A stretch of 32,977 nucleotides of DNA from Brevundimonas sp. (GTDB lineage Bacteria > Pseudomonadota > Alphaproteobacteria > Caulobacterales > Caulobacteraceae): assembly GCF_016463485.1 (NCBI RefSeq), contig NZ_JAEMRD010000023.1, positions 1-32,977 on the forward strand, in the 5' to 3' direction. Of the stretch, positions 1 through 7,081 are shown piece after piece. Position 1 is the stretch's first letter; the number at the start of each line of letters is the position of its first letter. A model generated the notes under the pieces. That model searched no databases, was not told the origin of the DNA, and saw only the letters and a program-made list of their open reading frames with translations. Position numbers and translations under genes: made by a program.

Positions 1-53
1 GATCATGGTCGAACGGTGTTGTCCAGAGCGTGATCCGTCATCGCCGTAGTGGC

Positions 54-251
54 TTAACCGCCCGCCAGACCAGGACCGAACAGGACGATCGCGCCGACGA
101 CGCCGCCGACGATGGCGGCCGCTGCCCCCGCGACGAAGGCGATGGCGGTGCGGGTGCGTCGGCGACGCATCCCGCCGGTGCGGACGTTTCGGATATAGAC
201 CTTGGGCGTGCGGTCGAAGGCTTCGGATCCGCTGATGTTATGCTGGGACAT
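54..251 (-). CDS. Small membrane protein (single predicted TM, Gly/Ala-rich)
   Basis: ORF MSQHNISGSEAFDRTPKVYIRNVRTGGMRRRRTRTAIAFVAGAAAAIVGGVVGAIVLFGPGLAGG: basic stretch followed by one hydrophobic helix. An in-frame ATG also exists at 266. Confidence 0.55.
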   Translation of the reverse strand: MSQHNISGSEAFDRTPKVYIRNVRTGGMRRRRTRTAIAFVAGAAAAIVGGVVGAIVLFGPGLAGG

Positions 252-349
252 GGACGCGCTCCCCACTGAACTGAGGGTTCAGTCAGGGACGCCCGGAAAG
301 GCCAAACAAAGGCGAACGGCGATCGACCGGTCACCTTTCCGTGGACGGA

Positions 350-994
350 TCAGCCGCAGAAGATCCGCTGGCCGCTGTAGGCCGTGTAATAGCCGGTCGC
401 CGGGTCGTAGGATCGGTACTCGGCGCAGCACCAGTTGATGCGCTGCGGATCGCGGCCGGACTGGGCATAGCCGCCGTGGTTGTGACCGTGCGGGTCGGCA
501 TAGGTCTGGCCGTGACTGTAGCCCCCCGAATAGACGACGTCGGGGCGGCCATATTCGCCCTGATAGACGGCCGGGCCGCCGTAGCTGGGTCGGCTGGTCG
601 AATAGGAGCGTCTCGGCGTGCCGCGATATTGTCTCTGGTCCCGCCAGCGGGCGTCGCAGTCGGTGCGGCCCCGATCCCAGTAGGCGTCGCAGCGGAAGTC
701 GCCGGGCACGTCCTGCTGGCCGTTGAAGGCATAGGGTCGGCGCGGGCCGCGATCGTGGCGGCGGTCGCAGGAGGAGCCGCAGGACCGGTCATAGGATGAG
801 GGATGACCCTGGCCATAGCCGTGGCCCTGGCTGGAGTAGGTCTGGCTGGAGGAATAGCCGTAAGACTGGGTCCCGTACGACTGGCCGCTGTAAGCCTGTC
901 CTGCATAGCCCTGGCTGGTGTGGACCTGGGCCTGGACGGCCGAGGCCGCGCCCATGACGAGGGCCGCAGTGGCGACGATGATACGCGAAATCAT
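350..994 (-). CDS. Secreted Tyr/Gly/Ser/Gln-rich protein with BA14K-like C-terminal motif
   Basis: Signal peptide MISRIIVATAALVMGAASAVQAQ; low-complexity GYxxQSYG region; C-terminus WCCAEYRSYDPATGYYTAYSGQRIFC resembles the BA14K-type WCxxRYRSYDPxSGTYxGYDGxRxxC motif. Confidence 0.6.
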   Translation of the reverse strand: MISRIIVATAALVMGAASAVQAQVHTSQGYAGQAYSGQSYGTQSYGYSSSQTYSSQGHGYGQGHPSSYDRSCGSSCDRRHDRGPRRPYAFNGQQDVPGDFRCDAYWDRGRTDCDARWRDQRQYRGTPRRSYSTSRPSYGGPAVYQGEYGRPDVVYSGGYSHGQTYADPHGHNHGGYAQSGRDPQRINWCCAEYRSYDPATGYYTAYSGQRIFCG

Positions 995-1050
995 GGTGAA
1001 CGCCTCAGGCCAGGCGGAGCCGTTCTGGCTCCGTTAACCATGGAACAGCG

Positions 1051-1593
1051 TTACAGGGTGACGGTCAAGACGCGGCCGCCGCGCGTCACCACCCGGCGCA
1101 TCAGGATGACCCGCTCTCCGCCGGCGCTGACGGGGGTAATGATGAACCAGCCACCGTCCGGCAGGCCCGCAAAGGTGAAGCGGCCGTCTGTGCAGGTCGT
1201 GGAGCGCACGAAGGAGCGATAGTCGGCGTTCGGATCGGCGACGGTGCGGGCCCGGACCACCGCCTCGGGCACCGCCGCCTGACTGGTCGAGCCGTACAGG
1301 GTCGCAAAGCGCTGGCGCGTATAGGGGGTGTCGGGCGTCAGGGCGACCGACCCGGTGCAGGCATAGGCCGCGCCCTCGCGCTGGAAGCTGACGCGACCCT
1401 CGATCCCGTTACGGCCGCCCGACGTGGACCAGGCGAAGGCTTCGGTGCTGAAGGCCGTCGAGGGCGGCGGCGGTGGCATCATGGGGCCGGTCATGGTGGT
1501 CGGGGCGCAGGCGGCACCCATGACGGCCATGGCGGCGAGCGACAGAACGGTCAGCGGCCGGACTGCCAGCAGTGGGCGCAAACGCATGGTCAT
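1051..1593 (-). CDS. Putative lipoprotein of unknown function
   Basis: ATG at 1593 gives MTMRLRPLLAVRPLTVLSLAAMAVMGAACAPTT with a lipobox-like GAAC; the rest looks like a carboxypeptidase-regulatory-like beta domain (GLPDGGWFIITPVSAGGERVILMRRVVT). Confidence 0.55.
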   Translation of the reverse strand: MTMRLRPLLAVRPLTVLSLAAMAVMGAACAPTTMTGPMMPPPPPSTAFSTEAFAWSTSGGRNGIEGRVSFQREGAAYACTGSVALTPDTPYTRQRFATLYGSTSQAAVPEAVVRARTVADPNADYRSFVRSTTCTDGRFTFAGLPDGGWFIITPVSAGGERVILMRRVVTRGGRVLTVTL

Positions 1594-1746
1594 GGTGCGG
1601 TTCCCTAAACCCGTCCGGTTCTGCGTGACCGGCCCTTGGGCGACATACGCCAAACGCGGGGCCCAAGGTCAAGGTTGCGAGGACCGATGACGCGCGCCAC
1701 AAGTCGGGTCGGGCGAGAACGAGGCCCGGTGTCGGAGTGTGGTCCC

Positions 1747-2949
1747 ATGAGTGTCGTCTTCGCCGATATCCAGGCCGCGCAGGGGCGGATCGCCGGCCAG
1801 GTGGACCGGACCCCCGTGCGCCACTCTCGCCGCCTGTCGCAGCTGACCGGGGCCGAGGTCTGGGTGAAATACGACAATCTGCATTTCACCGGCAGCTTCA
1901 AGGAGCGGGGCGCGCTGAACCGTCTGCTGTCCCTGACCGAGGACGAGCGGCGGCGCGGGGTGGTGGCGGCATCGGCCGGAAACCATGCCCAGGCCCTGGC
2001 CTATCACGGCGGACGGCTGGGGGTGCCGGTGACCATCGTGATGCCCGAGGGCACGCCCTTCACCAAGGTGGACGGCACCCGCAGCCACGGCGCGACCGTG
2101 GTCATCAAGGGCTCGGACTTCACCGGCTCGACCACCGAGGCGCACCGGTTCCGCGACGAAGAAGGACTGGTCTTTATCTCGGCCTTTGACGACGAAGGCA
2201 TCGTGGCGGGCCAGGGGGTCTGCGCGATCGAGTTCCTGGAGGATGCGCCGGACCTCGACGTGCTGATCATTCCGATCGGCGGGGGCGGGCTGATCGCCGG
2301 CTGCGCGGTGGCGGCCAGGGCGATGAAGCCGGACATCCGCATCTTCGGCGTCGAGGCCGAGATGTATCCGTCGTTCGCGGCGCGGCGGGCGGGCGTCGAA
2401 TCCAAATGCGGCGGGGCGACCATCGCCGAAGGGATCGCGGTCAAGGACGTGGGCGACATCCCCTTCGCCATCGCCAATCCCCTGGTCGAGGACGTGCTGG
2501 TCTGCGCCGAGGAGGACTTCGAAAAGGCCGTTGCCTTCTACGCGACCTACGAGAAGACCGTGGCCGAAGGGGCGGGTGCCGGAGGGCTGGCGGCCCTGCT
2601 GCGATATCCGGAAAAGTTCGCGGGGATGAAGGTCGGGCTGGTGCTGTGCGGCGGCAATATCGACGCGCGGATGCTGGCCGTCGTGCTGAATCGCGAGATG
2701 GTCCGTGAACGGAGGTTGCTGACCTATCGCATCCTGGGGGACGACAGGCCGGGGATGCTGTCGGCCATGGCGGCGGTGATCGGAGGGCTGGGCGGCAACA
2801 TCATCGACGTCGTCCACAACCGTCTGGCGCTCGACGTCCCGGCCAAGGGGGCCGAGTTCGACATCATGGTCGAAACACGCGATAGCGCCCACGCCGACGA
2901 GATCGGGCAGGCGTTGAAGGACAAGGGCTATGCGCTTCGGATGGGTTAG
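1747..2949 (+). CDS. ilvA: Threonine ammonia-lyase (threonine dehydratase) with C-terminal ACT domain
   Basis: PLP fold type II motif HFTGSFKERGALNRL, SAGNHAQALAYH, GGGGLIAGCA; C-terminal ACT-like GDDRPGMLSAMAAVIGGLGGNIIDVVHNR. Could equally be named tdcB. Confidence 0.9.
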   Translation: MSVVFADIQAAQGRIAGQVDRTPVRHSRRLSQLTGAEVWVKYDNLHFTGSFKERGALNRLLSLTEDERRRGVVAASAGNHAQALAYHGGRLGVPVTIVMPEGTPFTKVDGTRSHGATVVIKGSDFTGSTTEAHRFRDEEGLVFISAFDDEGIVAGQGVCAIEFLEDAPDLDVLIIPIGGGGLIAGCAVAARAMKPDIRIFGVEAEMYPSFAARRAGVESKCGGATIAEGIAVKDVGDIPFAIANPLVEDVLVCAEEDFEKAVAFYATYEKTVAEGAGAGGLAALLRYPEKFAGMKVGLVLCGGNIDARMLAVVLNREMVRERRLLTYRILGDDRPGMLSAMAAVIGGLGGNIIDVVHNRLALDVPAKGAEFDIMVETRDSAHADEIGQALKDKGYALRMG

Positions 2950-3529
2950 AGCGTTTTCAAACGAAGTGGACACCGGTTCGCGTCAAGAAAACGCGACCAA
3001 ACTAATCTTTGCGGCGGCGACGGCCGCGGCGATTCTGGCCGTGGCGGCCTGTGGTCGGGCTCCCGAGGCGGCGCCCAGCGTCGATCCGGCCAAGAACGCC
3101 GAGGTCGCAGCGGCGTGGATGGCGAACAACGCCAAGGCGGCGGGGGTGCAGACCCTGCCCAGTGGCTTGCAGTACAAGGTCGTGCAGTCGGGACCGCCGG
3201 GGGCCCCGACGCCGGACCGCAACGACCTGGTCATGGTGGATTACGAGGGCGCGCTGACCGACGGGACGGTTTTCGATTCCTCGTTCCAGAAGGGCGTGCC
3301 CTATGCCACCCACGTCGATGAGGTCGTGCCCGGCTGGACCGAGGCGCTGCAACGGATGAAGGCCGGTGACGAATGGGTGCTCTATGTGCCGCCCGCGCTC
3401 GGCTATGGCGATCAGGACAAGGGCGACATCCCGCCGAACTCGGTGATGGTGTTCCGGATCAAGCTGCTGAACGTCGCGCCCGTGCCCGGCGGCGCGTCCG
3501 GCGGGGCCGTGGGCGTGGCGAACGGCTGA
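2930..3529 (+). CDS. FKBP-type peptidyl-prolyl cis-trans isomerase, lipoprotein
   Basis: LPSGLQYKVVQSG...DLVMVDYEGALTDGTVFDSSFQKGVP...GWTEALQRMKAGDEWVLYVPPALGYGDQ is the FKBP domain; lipobox LAVAAC. Start uncertain: ATG 2930 lies inside the ilvA end, GTG 2966 lies within a palindromic repeat. Confidence 0.88.
   Translation: MRFGWVRAFSNEVDTGSRQENATKLIFAAATAAAILAVAACGRAPEAAPSVDPAKNAEVAAAWMANNAKAAGVQTLPSGLQYKVVQSGPPGAPTPDRNDLVMVDYEGALTDGTVFDSSFQKGVPYATHVDEVVPGWTEALQRMKAGDEWVLYVPPALGYGDQDKGDIPPNSVMVFRIKLLNVAPVPGGASGGAVGVANG
2947..3003. repeat. Palindromic intergenic repeat of the alphaproteobacterial 'AGCGTTTTC..GAAGTGGACACCGGTTCGCGT..GAAAACGC' type
   Basis: Inverted arms GCGTTTTC (2951-2958) and GAAAACGC (2987-2994) around GAAGTGGACACCGGTTCGCGT. 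Resembles a dispersed element I recognise from Rhizobiales-type genomes; not verified by search. Confidence 0.6.
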
Positions 3530-3539
3530 GTCCCCACTT

Positions 3540-3692
3540 CCGCTCACCCCGGCGGAAGCCGGGGCCCAGTTCTTAAATGAGGCGCGGTGTCCGGGATGGA
3601 GGGCTGACCTCACGATCGTCTTCCATCGCCCAAAGCACTGGGTCCCGGCTTTGACTGCTGCGCGCCGCCCTACGGGTCGCCGGGATGAGCGG
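3540..3692. repeat. Large imperfect inverted repeat (CCGCTCACCCCGGCGGAAGCCGGGGCCCAGT / ACTGGGTCCCGGCTTT...CGCCGGGATGAGCGG)
   Basis: Left arm 3540-3570 and right arm 3637-3692 are reverse complements, with about 25 nt of extra sequence inside the right arm. Typical dispersed alphaproteobacterial palindromic unit. Confidence 0.65.
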
Positions 3693-3701
3693 AAAAGTGA
3701 G

Positions 3702-4553
3702 TTATCGGCGTCGAGGATCGCGGCGGCAGGCGACGATGTCGGTGTGGCCTGCAGCCTTGAGGGCGTCGGCGGACAGAGGCGTCAGCTTCGCGTCACGCTC
3801 CATCCGCCAGAAGCGGAAGCCGTCGGCGGCCATTCGGTCGACGAAGGCCGCCGGATCGGTGCGCGACACGATCTGGACCGGGCTCCATTCCATGCAGACG
3901 ACGATGTCGGAATTGTCGCTCAGAATGCGTTCGGCACCGGCCATGACGAAGGGTTCGGATCCCTCGGCGTCCATGCGGATCAGATCGACCCGGCCCTGGA
4001 TCAGGTCGTCCAGCCGCGCGGCCGGGGCCTCGATGACTTCGGAATCGGCAAAGGGCGGCTGGTCCAGCACCGCGACATGGCCGCCGCCCGAGACGGTGCG
4101 CGAGGTGACGAAGGACACGGTTCCCGACCTGTCCAGCGCCGCCTGGGCCAGGGCCTGAGCCCGGCCTTCCAGACCGTTCAGCGCCAGCGAACGCTGGGCC
4201 AGGTCGGCAAGGCGCGGATTGGCTTCCAGCGCGAGAACCGAGCCGGTCGGTCCCACCGCGTCGGCCATCAGCACGGTGTAGTAGCCGACGTTGGCCCCAA
4301 CCTCCACGATCCGGTCGCCGGGCCGGATCAGGGACAGGACCGACAGGGTGGTCCACCGCTCCCAGTAGCCGCGCCGGATCAGGCTCGCGCTGATGTCGCC
4401 GTCCTGCGGATCGATGTAGAGCGACAGCCCGCCCGCCAGCCGCACGCGACCCAGATCGGGCCCGAGCGGCTCGTAATGGTCGGCCGCGACCGGGGACGGC
4501 GACGGCCGGAACCGCCGGGTCAGACGGGCGAGCGTGCGCTTCAGGCCGCCCAC
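3702..4553 (-). CDS. FkbM family methyltransferase
   Basis: SLIRPGDRIVEVGANVGYYTVLMADAVGPTGSVLALEANPRLADLAQRSL: SAM-binding motif; DLIRMDAEGSEPFVMAGAERIL is typical of FkbM. Confidence 0.85.
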   Translation of the reverse strand: MGGLKRTLARLTRRFRPSPSPVAADHYEPLGPDLGRVRLAGGLSLYIDPQDGDISASLIRRGYWERWTTLSVLSLIRPGDRIVEVGANVGYYTVLMADAVGPTGSVLALEANPRLADLAQRSLALNGLEGRAQALAQAALDRSGTVSFVTSRTVSGGGHVAVLDQPPFADSEVIEAPAARLDDLIQGRVDLIRMDAEGSEPFVMAGAERILSDNSDIVVCMEWSPVQIVSRTDPAAFVDRMAADGFRFWRMERDAKLTPLSADALKAAGHTDIVACRRDPRRR

Positions 4554-4557
4554 CCGG

Positions 4558-5583
4558 TCAGGCCCAGGGGCTGAAATGCTTCGACAGCTTCAGGCCCTGA
4601 CGCTGGTAGTGGCTGCCGCCCTCGCCGTAGAGGCGCGTCGGCTTTTCGGTCAGGGGCTCATAGACCAGCCGGGCGACGATCTGGCCGTGTTCCAGCAGGA
4701 AGGGGGTATCGTGGGTGCGGACCTCCAGCACCCCTTTTGACCCCGCCCCATGCGCCTCGTCGGTGCCGAAGCCGGGATCGAAGAAACCCGCGTAGTGGAC
4801 GCGAAACTCGCCCACGCTGGGGTCGATGGGGGTCATCTCGGCGGCCTGGAGCACCGGGATCTCGACCGCCTCGTTGGAGGCCAGGATGTAGAACTCGCCC
4901 GGATCCAGCAGCAGTTCTCCGCGCCGCAGGGTCAATGGTTCCCAGAAGTCGCGGGGATCGTGGCCGTCGATGCGGTCCAGATCGACGACACCGGCGTGGC
5001 GACGGCCGCGGAAGCCCACGACATCCCCACCCTGAAGATCGACGCCGACGCTGCGGGTCTCCAGCTTGGGCGGCTCGCCGGCCTTGAGGCGCAGCTGGTT
5101 CAGCCGGGTGCCGGGTCGGACCAGGATGGAGAAGGTCTGGGGGGCGATCTCGAGATACAGGGGGCCCTCGTAGCCCTCGGCCACGTCGTCGAAACTGGCG
5201 CCCCGGTCGGTCAAAAGTCGCACGAAGACGTCGATCCGACCGGTCGAGGACTTGGGGTTGGCGCGGGCGATCAGGCCCTTGGGCAGGCTGAGCCGCTCCT
5301 GAAGTTCGGCGATATAGACGCAGCCCTTTTCCAGGACCACGCCGCCCGACAGGTCGATCGAATGCATGGAGACGTCGGCGATCCGGTCGGCGACCAGCCT
5401 CTGGCCCGGCAGGAAGGACGCCCGCACCCGCCAGGCGCGGTCGGACAGGCGCAGGTCCAGGCTGGCGGGCTGAACCTGATCGGCGTCGAACGGAGTTTGC
5501 GAGGTGATCGCGCCCGTGGCGATCAGGGCCTCGATGGACTGGCAGGGCAGGATGCCCGGTCGGGAAAGGTCGATGGAGCTCAT
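4558..5583 (-). CDS. dcd: 2'-deoxycytidine 5'-triphosphate deaminase (Caulobacter-type, two-domain)
   Basis: MSSIDLSRPGILPCQSIEALI...QPASLDLRLSD..., ARANPKSSTGRIDVFVRLL, GFFDPGFG. ATG at 5583 preferred over the ORF extension to 5715, which would translate a hairpin repeat. Confidence 0.85.
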   Translation of the reverse strand: MSSIDLSRPGILPCQSIEALIATGAITSQTPFDADQVQPASLDLRLSDRAWRVRASFLPGQRLVADRIADVSMHSIDLSGGVVLEKGCVYIAELQERLSLPKGLIARANPKSSTGRIDVFVRLLTDRGASFDDVAEGYEGPLYLEIAPQTFSILVRPGTRLNQLRLKAGEPPKLETRSVGVDLQGGDVVGFRGRRHAGVVDLDRIDGHDPRDFWEPLTLRRGELLLDPGEFYILASNEAVEIPVLQAAEMTPIDPSVGEFRVHYAGFFDPGFGTDEAHGAGSKGVLEVRTHDTPFLLEHGQIVARLVYEPLTEKPTRLYGEGGSHYQRQGLKLSKHFSPWA

Positions 5584-5667
5584 CCTTGAAGCCAATACAC
5601 GGCAACGGCGCAAAGGAAGAGGGTTGAAGCGAAAGCCTGACGGCGCGACACCGCATTGGGCCCTGAC

Positions 5668-5698
5668 GGCCTCAAGTAGCGCGACCGCGCGATAGGCC
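5668..5698. repeat. Hairpin repeat, short/divergent copy (copy 0)
   Basis: GGCCTCAAGTAGCGCGACCGCGCGATAGGCC: outer arms GGCCT/AGGCC, conserved CAAGTAG, inner CGCG/CGCG stem. Matches the layout of the copies at 6129-6456. Confidence 0.6.
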
Positions 5699-5704
5699 CA
5701 AAGA

Positions 5705-6112
5705 ATGTACGACACGCCCGCCTACACCGCCGAAACCGAAGGCGTTCTGGTCAAGGTTCGGCCCAGCTATCTGGCGGGCCAGTCCGATCCGGAGGCGGGA
5801 CGCTGGGTCTGGGCCTATCAGATCGAGATCGTCAACCTGAGCGCGGCGCCCGTGCAGTTGATCTCTCGCCACTGGATCATCACCGATGCCCATGGGCGGG
5901 TCGAGGAGGTGCGCGGGCCGGGCGTGGTCGGCGACCAGCCGGTGATCGCGCCGGGCGACAGCTATTCCTATGCGTCGGGCTGTCCGCTGCCGACCCCGTC
6001 AGGCTCCATGGTCGGCACCTATGCGATGACGGACGGCGCGGGTCGGGTGTTCGAGGCCGCGATCCCTGCATTCAGTCTGGATGTGCCGGGTCAGAAGCGG
6101 GTGCTGAACTGA
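5705..6112 (+). CDS. apaG: ApaG family protein (Co2+/Mg2+ efflux-associated)
   Basis: [10 protein letters not shown]...[75 protein letters not shown] is a classical ApaG signature. Confidence 0.93.
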   Translation: MYDTPAYTAETEGVLVKVRPSYLAGQSDPEAGRWVWAYQIEIVNLSAAPVQLISRHWIITDAHGRVEEVRGPGVVGDQPVIAPGDSYSYASGCPLPTPSGSMVGTYAMTDGAGRVFEAAIPAFSLDVPGQKRVLN

Positions 6113-6128
6113 CGACGCCCGCGCCGTC

Positions 6129-6168
6129 GCGCTCAAGCAGTGAGCCGCCGCGCGGCGAGCGGTAGCGC
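6129..6168. repeat. Hairpin repeat copy 1 (40 bp)
   Basis: GCGCTCAAGCAGTGAGCCGCCGCGCGGCGAGCGGTAGCGC. Confidence 0.85.
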
Positions 6169-6177
6169 CTAAAACCT

Positions 6178-6217
6178 GTGCTCAAGCAGTGAGCCGCCGC
6201 GCGGCGAGCGGTAGCGC
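6178..6217. repeat. Hairpin repeat copy 2 (40 bp)
   Basis: GTGCTCAAGCAGTGAGCCGCCGCGCGGCGAGCGGTAGCGC, 49 bp downstream of copy 1. Confidence 0.85.
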
Positions 6218-6226
6218 AAAAATCAC

Positions 6227-6266
6227 GCGCTCAAGTAGCGAGCCGTCGCGCGGCGAGTGATAGCGC
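6227..6266. repeat. Hairpin repeat copy 3 (40 bp)
   Basis: GCGCTCAAGTAGCGAGCCGTCGCGCGGCGAGTGATAGCGC, 49 bp downstream of copy 2. Confidence 0.85.
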
Positions 6267-6416
6267 AAAAAAGGAGCGGTGGCTGGGGCTGCGTCAACCC
6301 GGATAACCGCAGCCCCGCCCCGTGTCCCGCCGACTGGGGAGTCGGTGCGGGGTGGCTTGTAGACGCCATCGAGCGCCGATGATCGGGCGGCGGCCCCTCC
6401 GGTGAAGAGACCCTTC
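6267..6416 (-). ncRNA. Candidate structured RNA of unknown family (strand tentative)
   Basis: Contains 9-bp stem GGGGCTGCG/CGCAGCCCC with a 14-nt loop, and a second hairpin CCCGC-CGACT-GGGG-AGTCG..GCGGG. On the minus strand the block is followed by T6 (CCACCGCTCCTTTTTT). No convincing protein on either strand. Confidence 0.35.
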
Positions 6417-6456
6417 GCGCTCAAGCAGCGAGCGACCGCGTCGCGAGCGGTAGCGC
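6417..6456. repeat. Hairpin repeat copy 4 (40 bp), abuts gcrA stop codon
   Basis: GCGCTCAAGCAGCGAGCGACCGCGTCGCGAGCGGTAGCGC; inner stem GCGAC/GTCGC replaces GCCGC/GCGGC of copies 1-2. Confidence 0.85.
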
Positions 6457-6457
6457 C

Positions 6458-6991
6458 CTAGACGTAGCGGCGCAGCGAACGCGCGAGTTCGGTGGCACCG
6501 TTCTTCTTGATCTGGGGCTGGTAGGCGACGCGGGCGTGTTCGCCGCAGTAGACGCCTTCGGAGGCGCGACGGCCGCAGAAGCTGAACTCGCGCGAGGACG
6601 GATCACCGATCGGCCATTTGCACATATGGGCCCCGAGGGTCAGGACCGTGGCGGTGCCGGGCAGTTCGGCGATGACGGCCAGAGGTGTCGGGGGAACCGG
6701 GACATTGGGTCGAGGTGCAACGGCCTCGATGCGGCCCGCCTCGACGCGACGGGGTGCCGAAGGCTGGACCGGCGGGGTGGTGCGGGTCTTGGCCGGGCGG
6801 AAGGTGGTGGCGGCGCGGGCCGGTTGCGACGGCGTGGCGCGGCCCGACAGGCCCAGGCGATGCACCTTGCCGATCACGGCGTTGCGGGTCACGCCCCCGC
6901 CCAGCTGTTTGGCGATCTGGGACGCGGATTGCCCCTCCAGCCAGAGCTTCTTGAGAGCGCCTACGCGGTCTTCGGTCCAGCCTGCGGTCAT
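6458..6991 (-). CDS. gcrA: GcrA cell cycle regulator
   Basis: MTAGWTEDRVGALKKLWLEGQSASQIAKQLGGGVTRNAVIGKVHRLGLSGRA... and C-terminal CKWPIGDPSSREFSFCGRRASEGVYCGEHARVAYQP are diagnostic for GcrA. Confidence 0.95.
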   Translation of the reverse strand: MTAGWTEDRVGALKKLWLEGQSASQIAKQLGGGVTRNAVIGKVHRLGLSGRATPSQPARAATTFRPAKTRTTPPVQPSAPRRVEAGRIEAVAPRPNVPVPPTPLAVIAELPGTATVLTLGAHMCKWPIGDPSSREFSFCGRRASEGVYCGEHARVAYQPQIKKNGATELARSLRRYV

Positions 6992-7066
6992 GGCACCCTC
7001 CGGGGTATTGGATTCAACATATGGCGCCGACATCAGCCCTGACATCGTTTCGCCTACCACTAATCG

Positions 7067-7081
7067 TAAACGGAACGTTAA
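7067..7081 (-). promoter_or_regulatory. Candidate CtrA box upstream of gcrA (TTAA-N7-TTTA on minus strand)
   Basis: Minus strand TTAACGTTCCGTTTA versus consensus TTAA-N7-TTAA, one mismatch; about 76-90 bp upstream of the gcrA ATG. Confidence 0.45.

Noticed and set aside
1016-1032. GGAGCC-GTTCT-GGCTCC hairpin upstream of the BA14K-like gene as a terminator
   Set aside because: Only a 6-bp stem with no T-tract on either strand; too weak to call.
1669-2973. 434-aa minus-strand ORF
   Set aside because: Antisense to threonine dehydratase; spurious composition.
3541-3700. Short ORF extensions such as ...SPHFRSPRRKPGPSS read from the 3' flank of the FKBP gene
   Set aside because: They translate the dispersed inverted repeat and are not expected to be genuine peptides.
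6129-6266. Regular 49-bp periodic repeats as a CRISPR array
   Set aside because: Spacers are only 9 bp, the 40-bp units are themselves imperfect palindromes with stem covariation, and no cas gene is present.
6182-6424. 80-aa minus-strand ORF ending ...FALPLAARRLTA
   Set aside because: Its C-terminus is a translation of the hairpin repeats, and the central part overlaps the structured block. I treat it as non-coding, though not excluded for the central segment.
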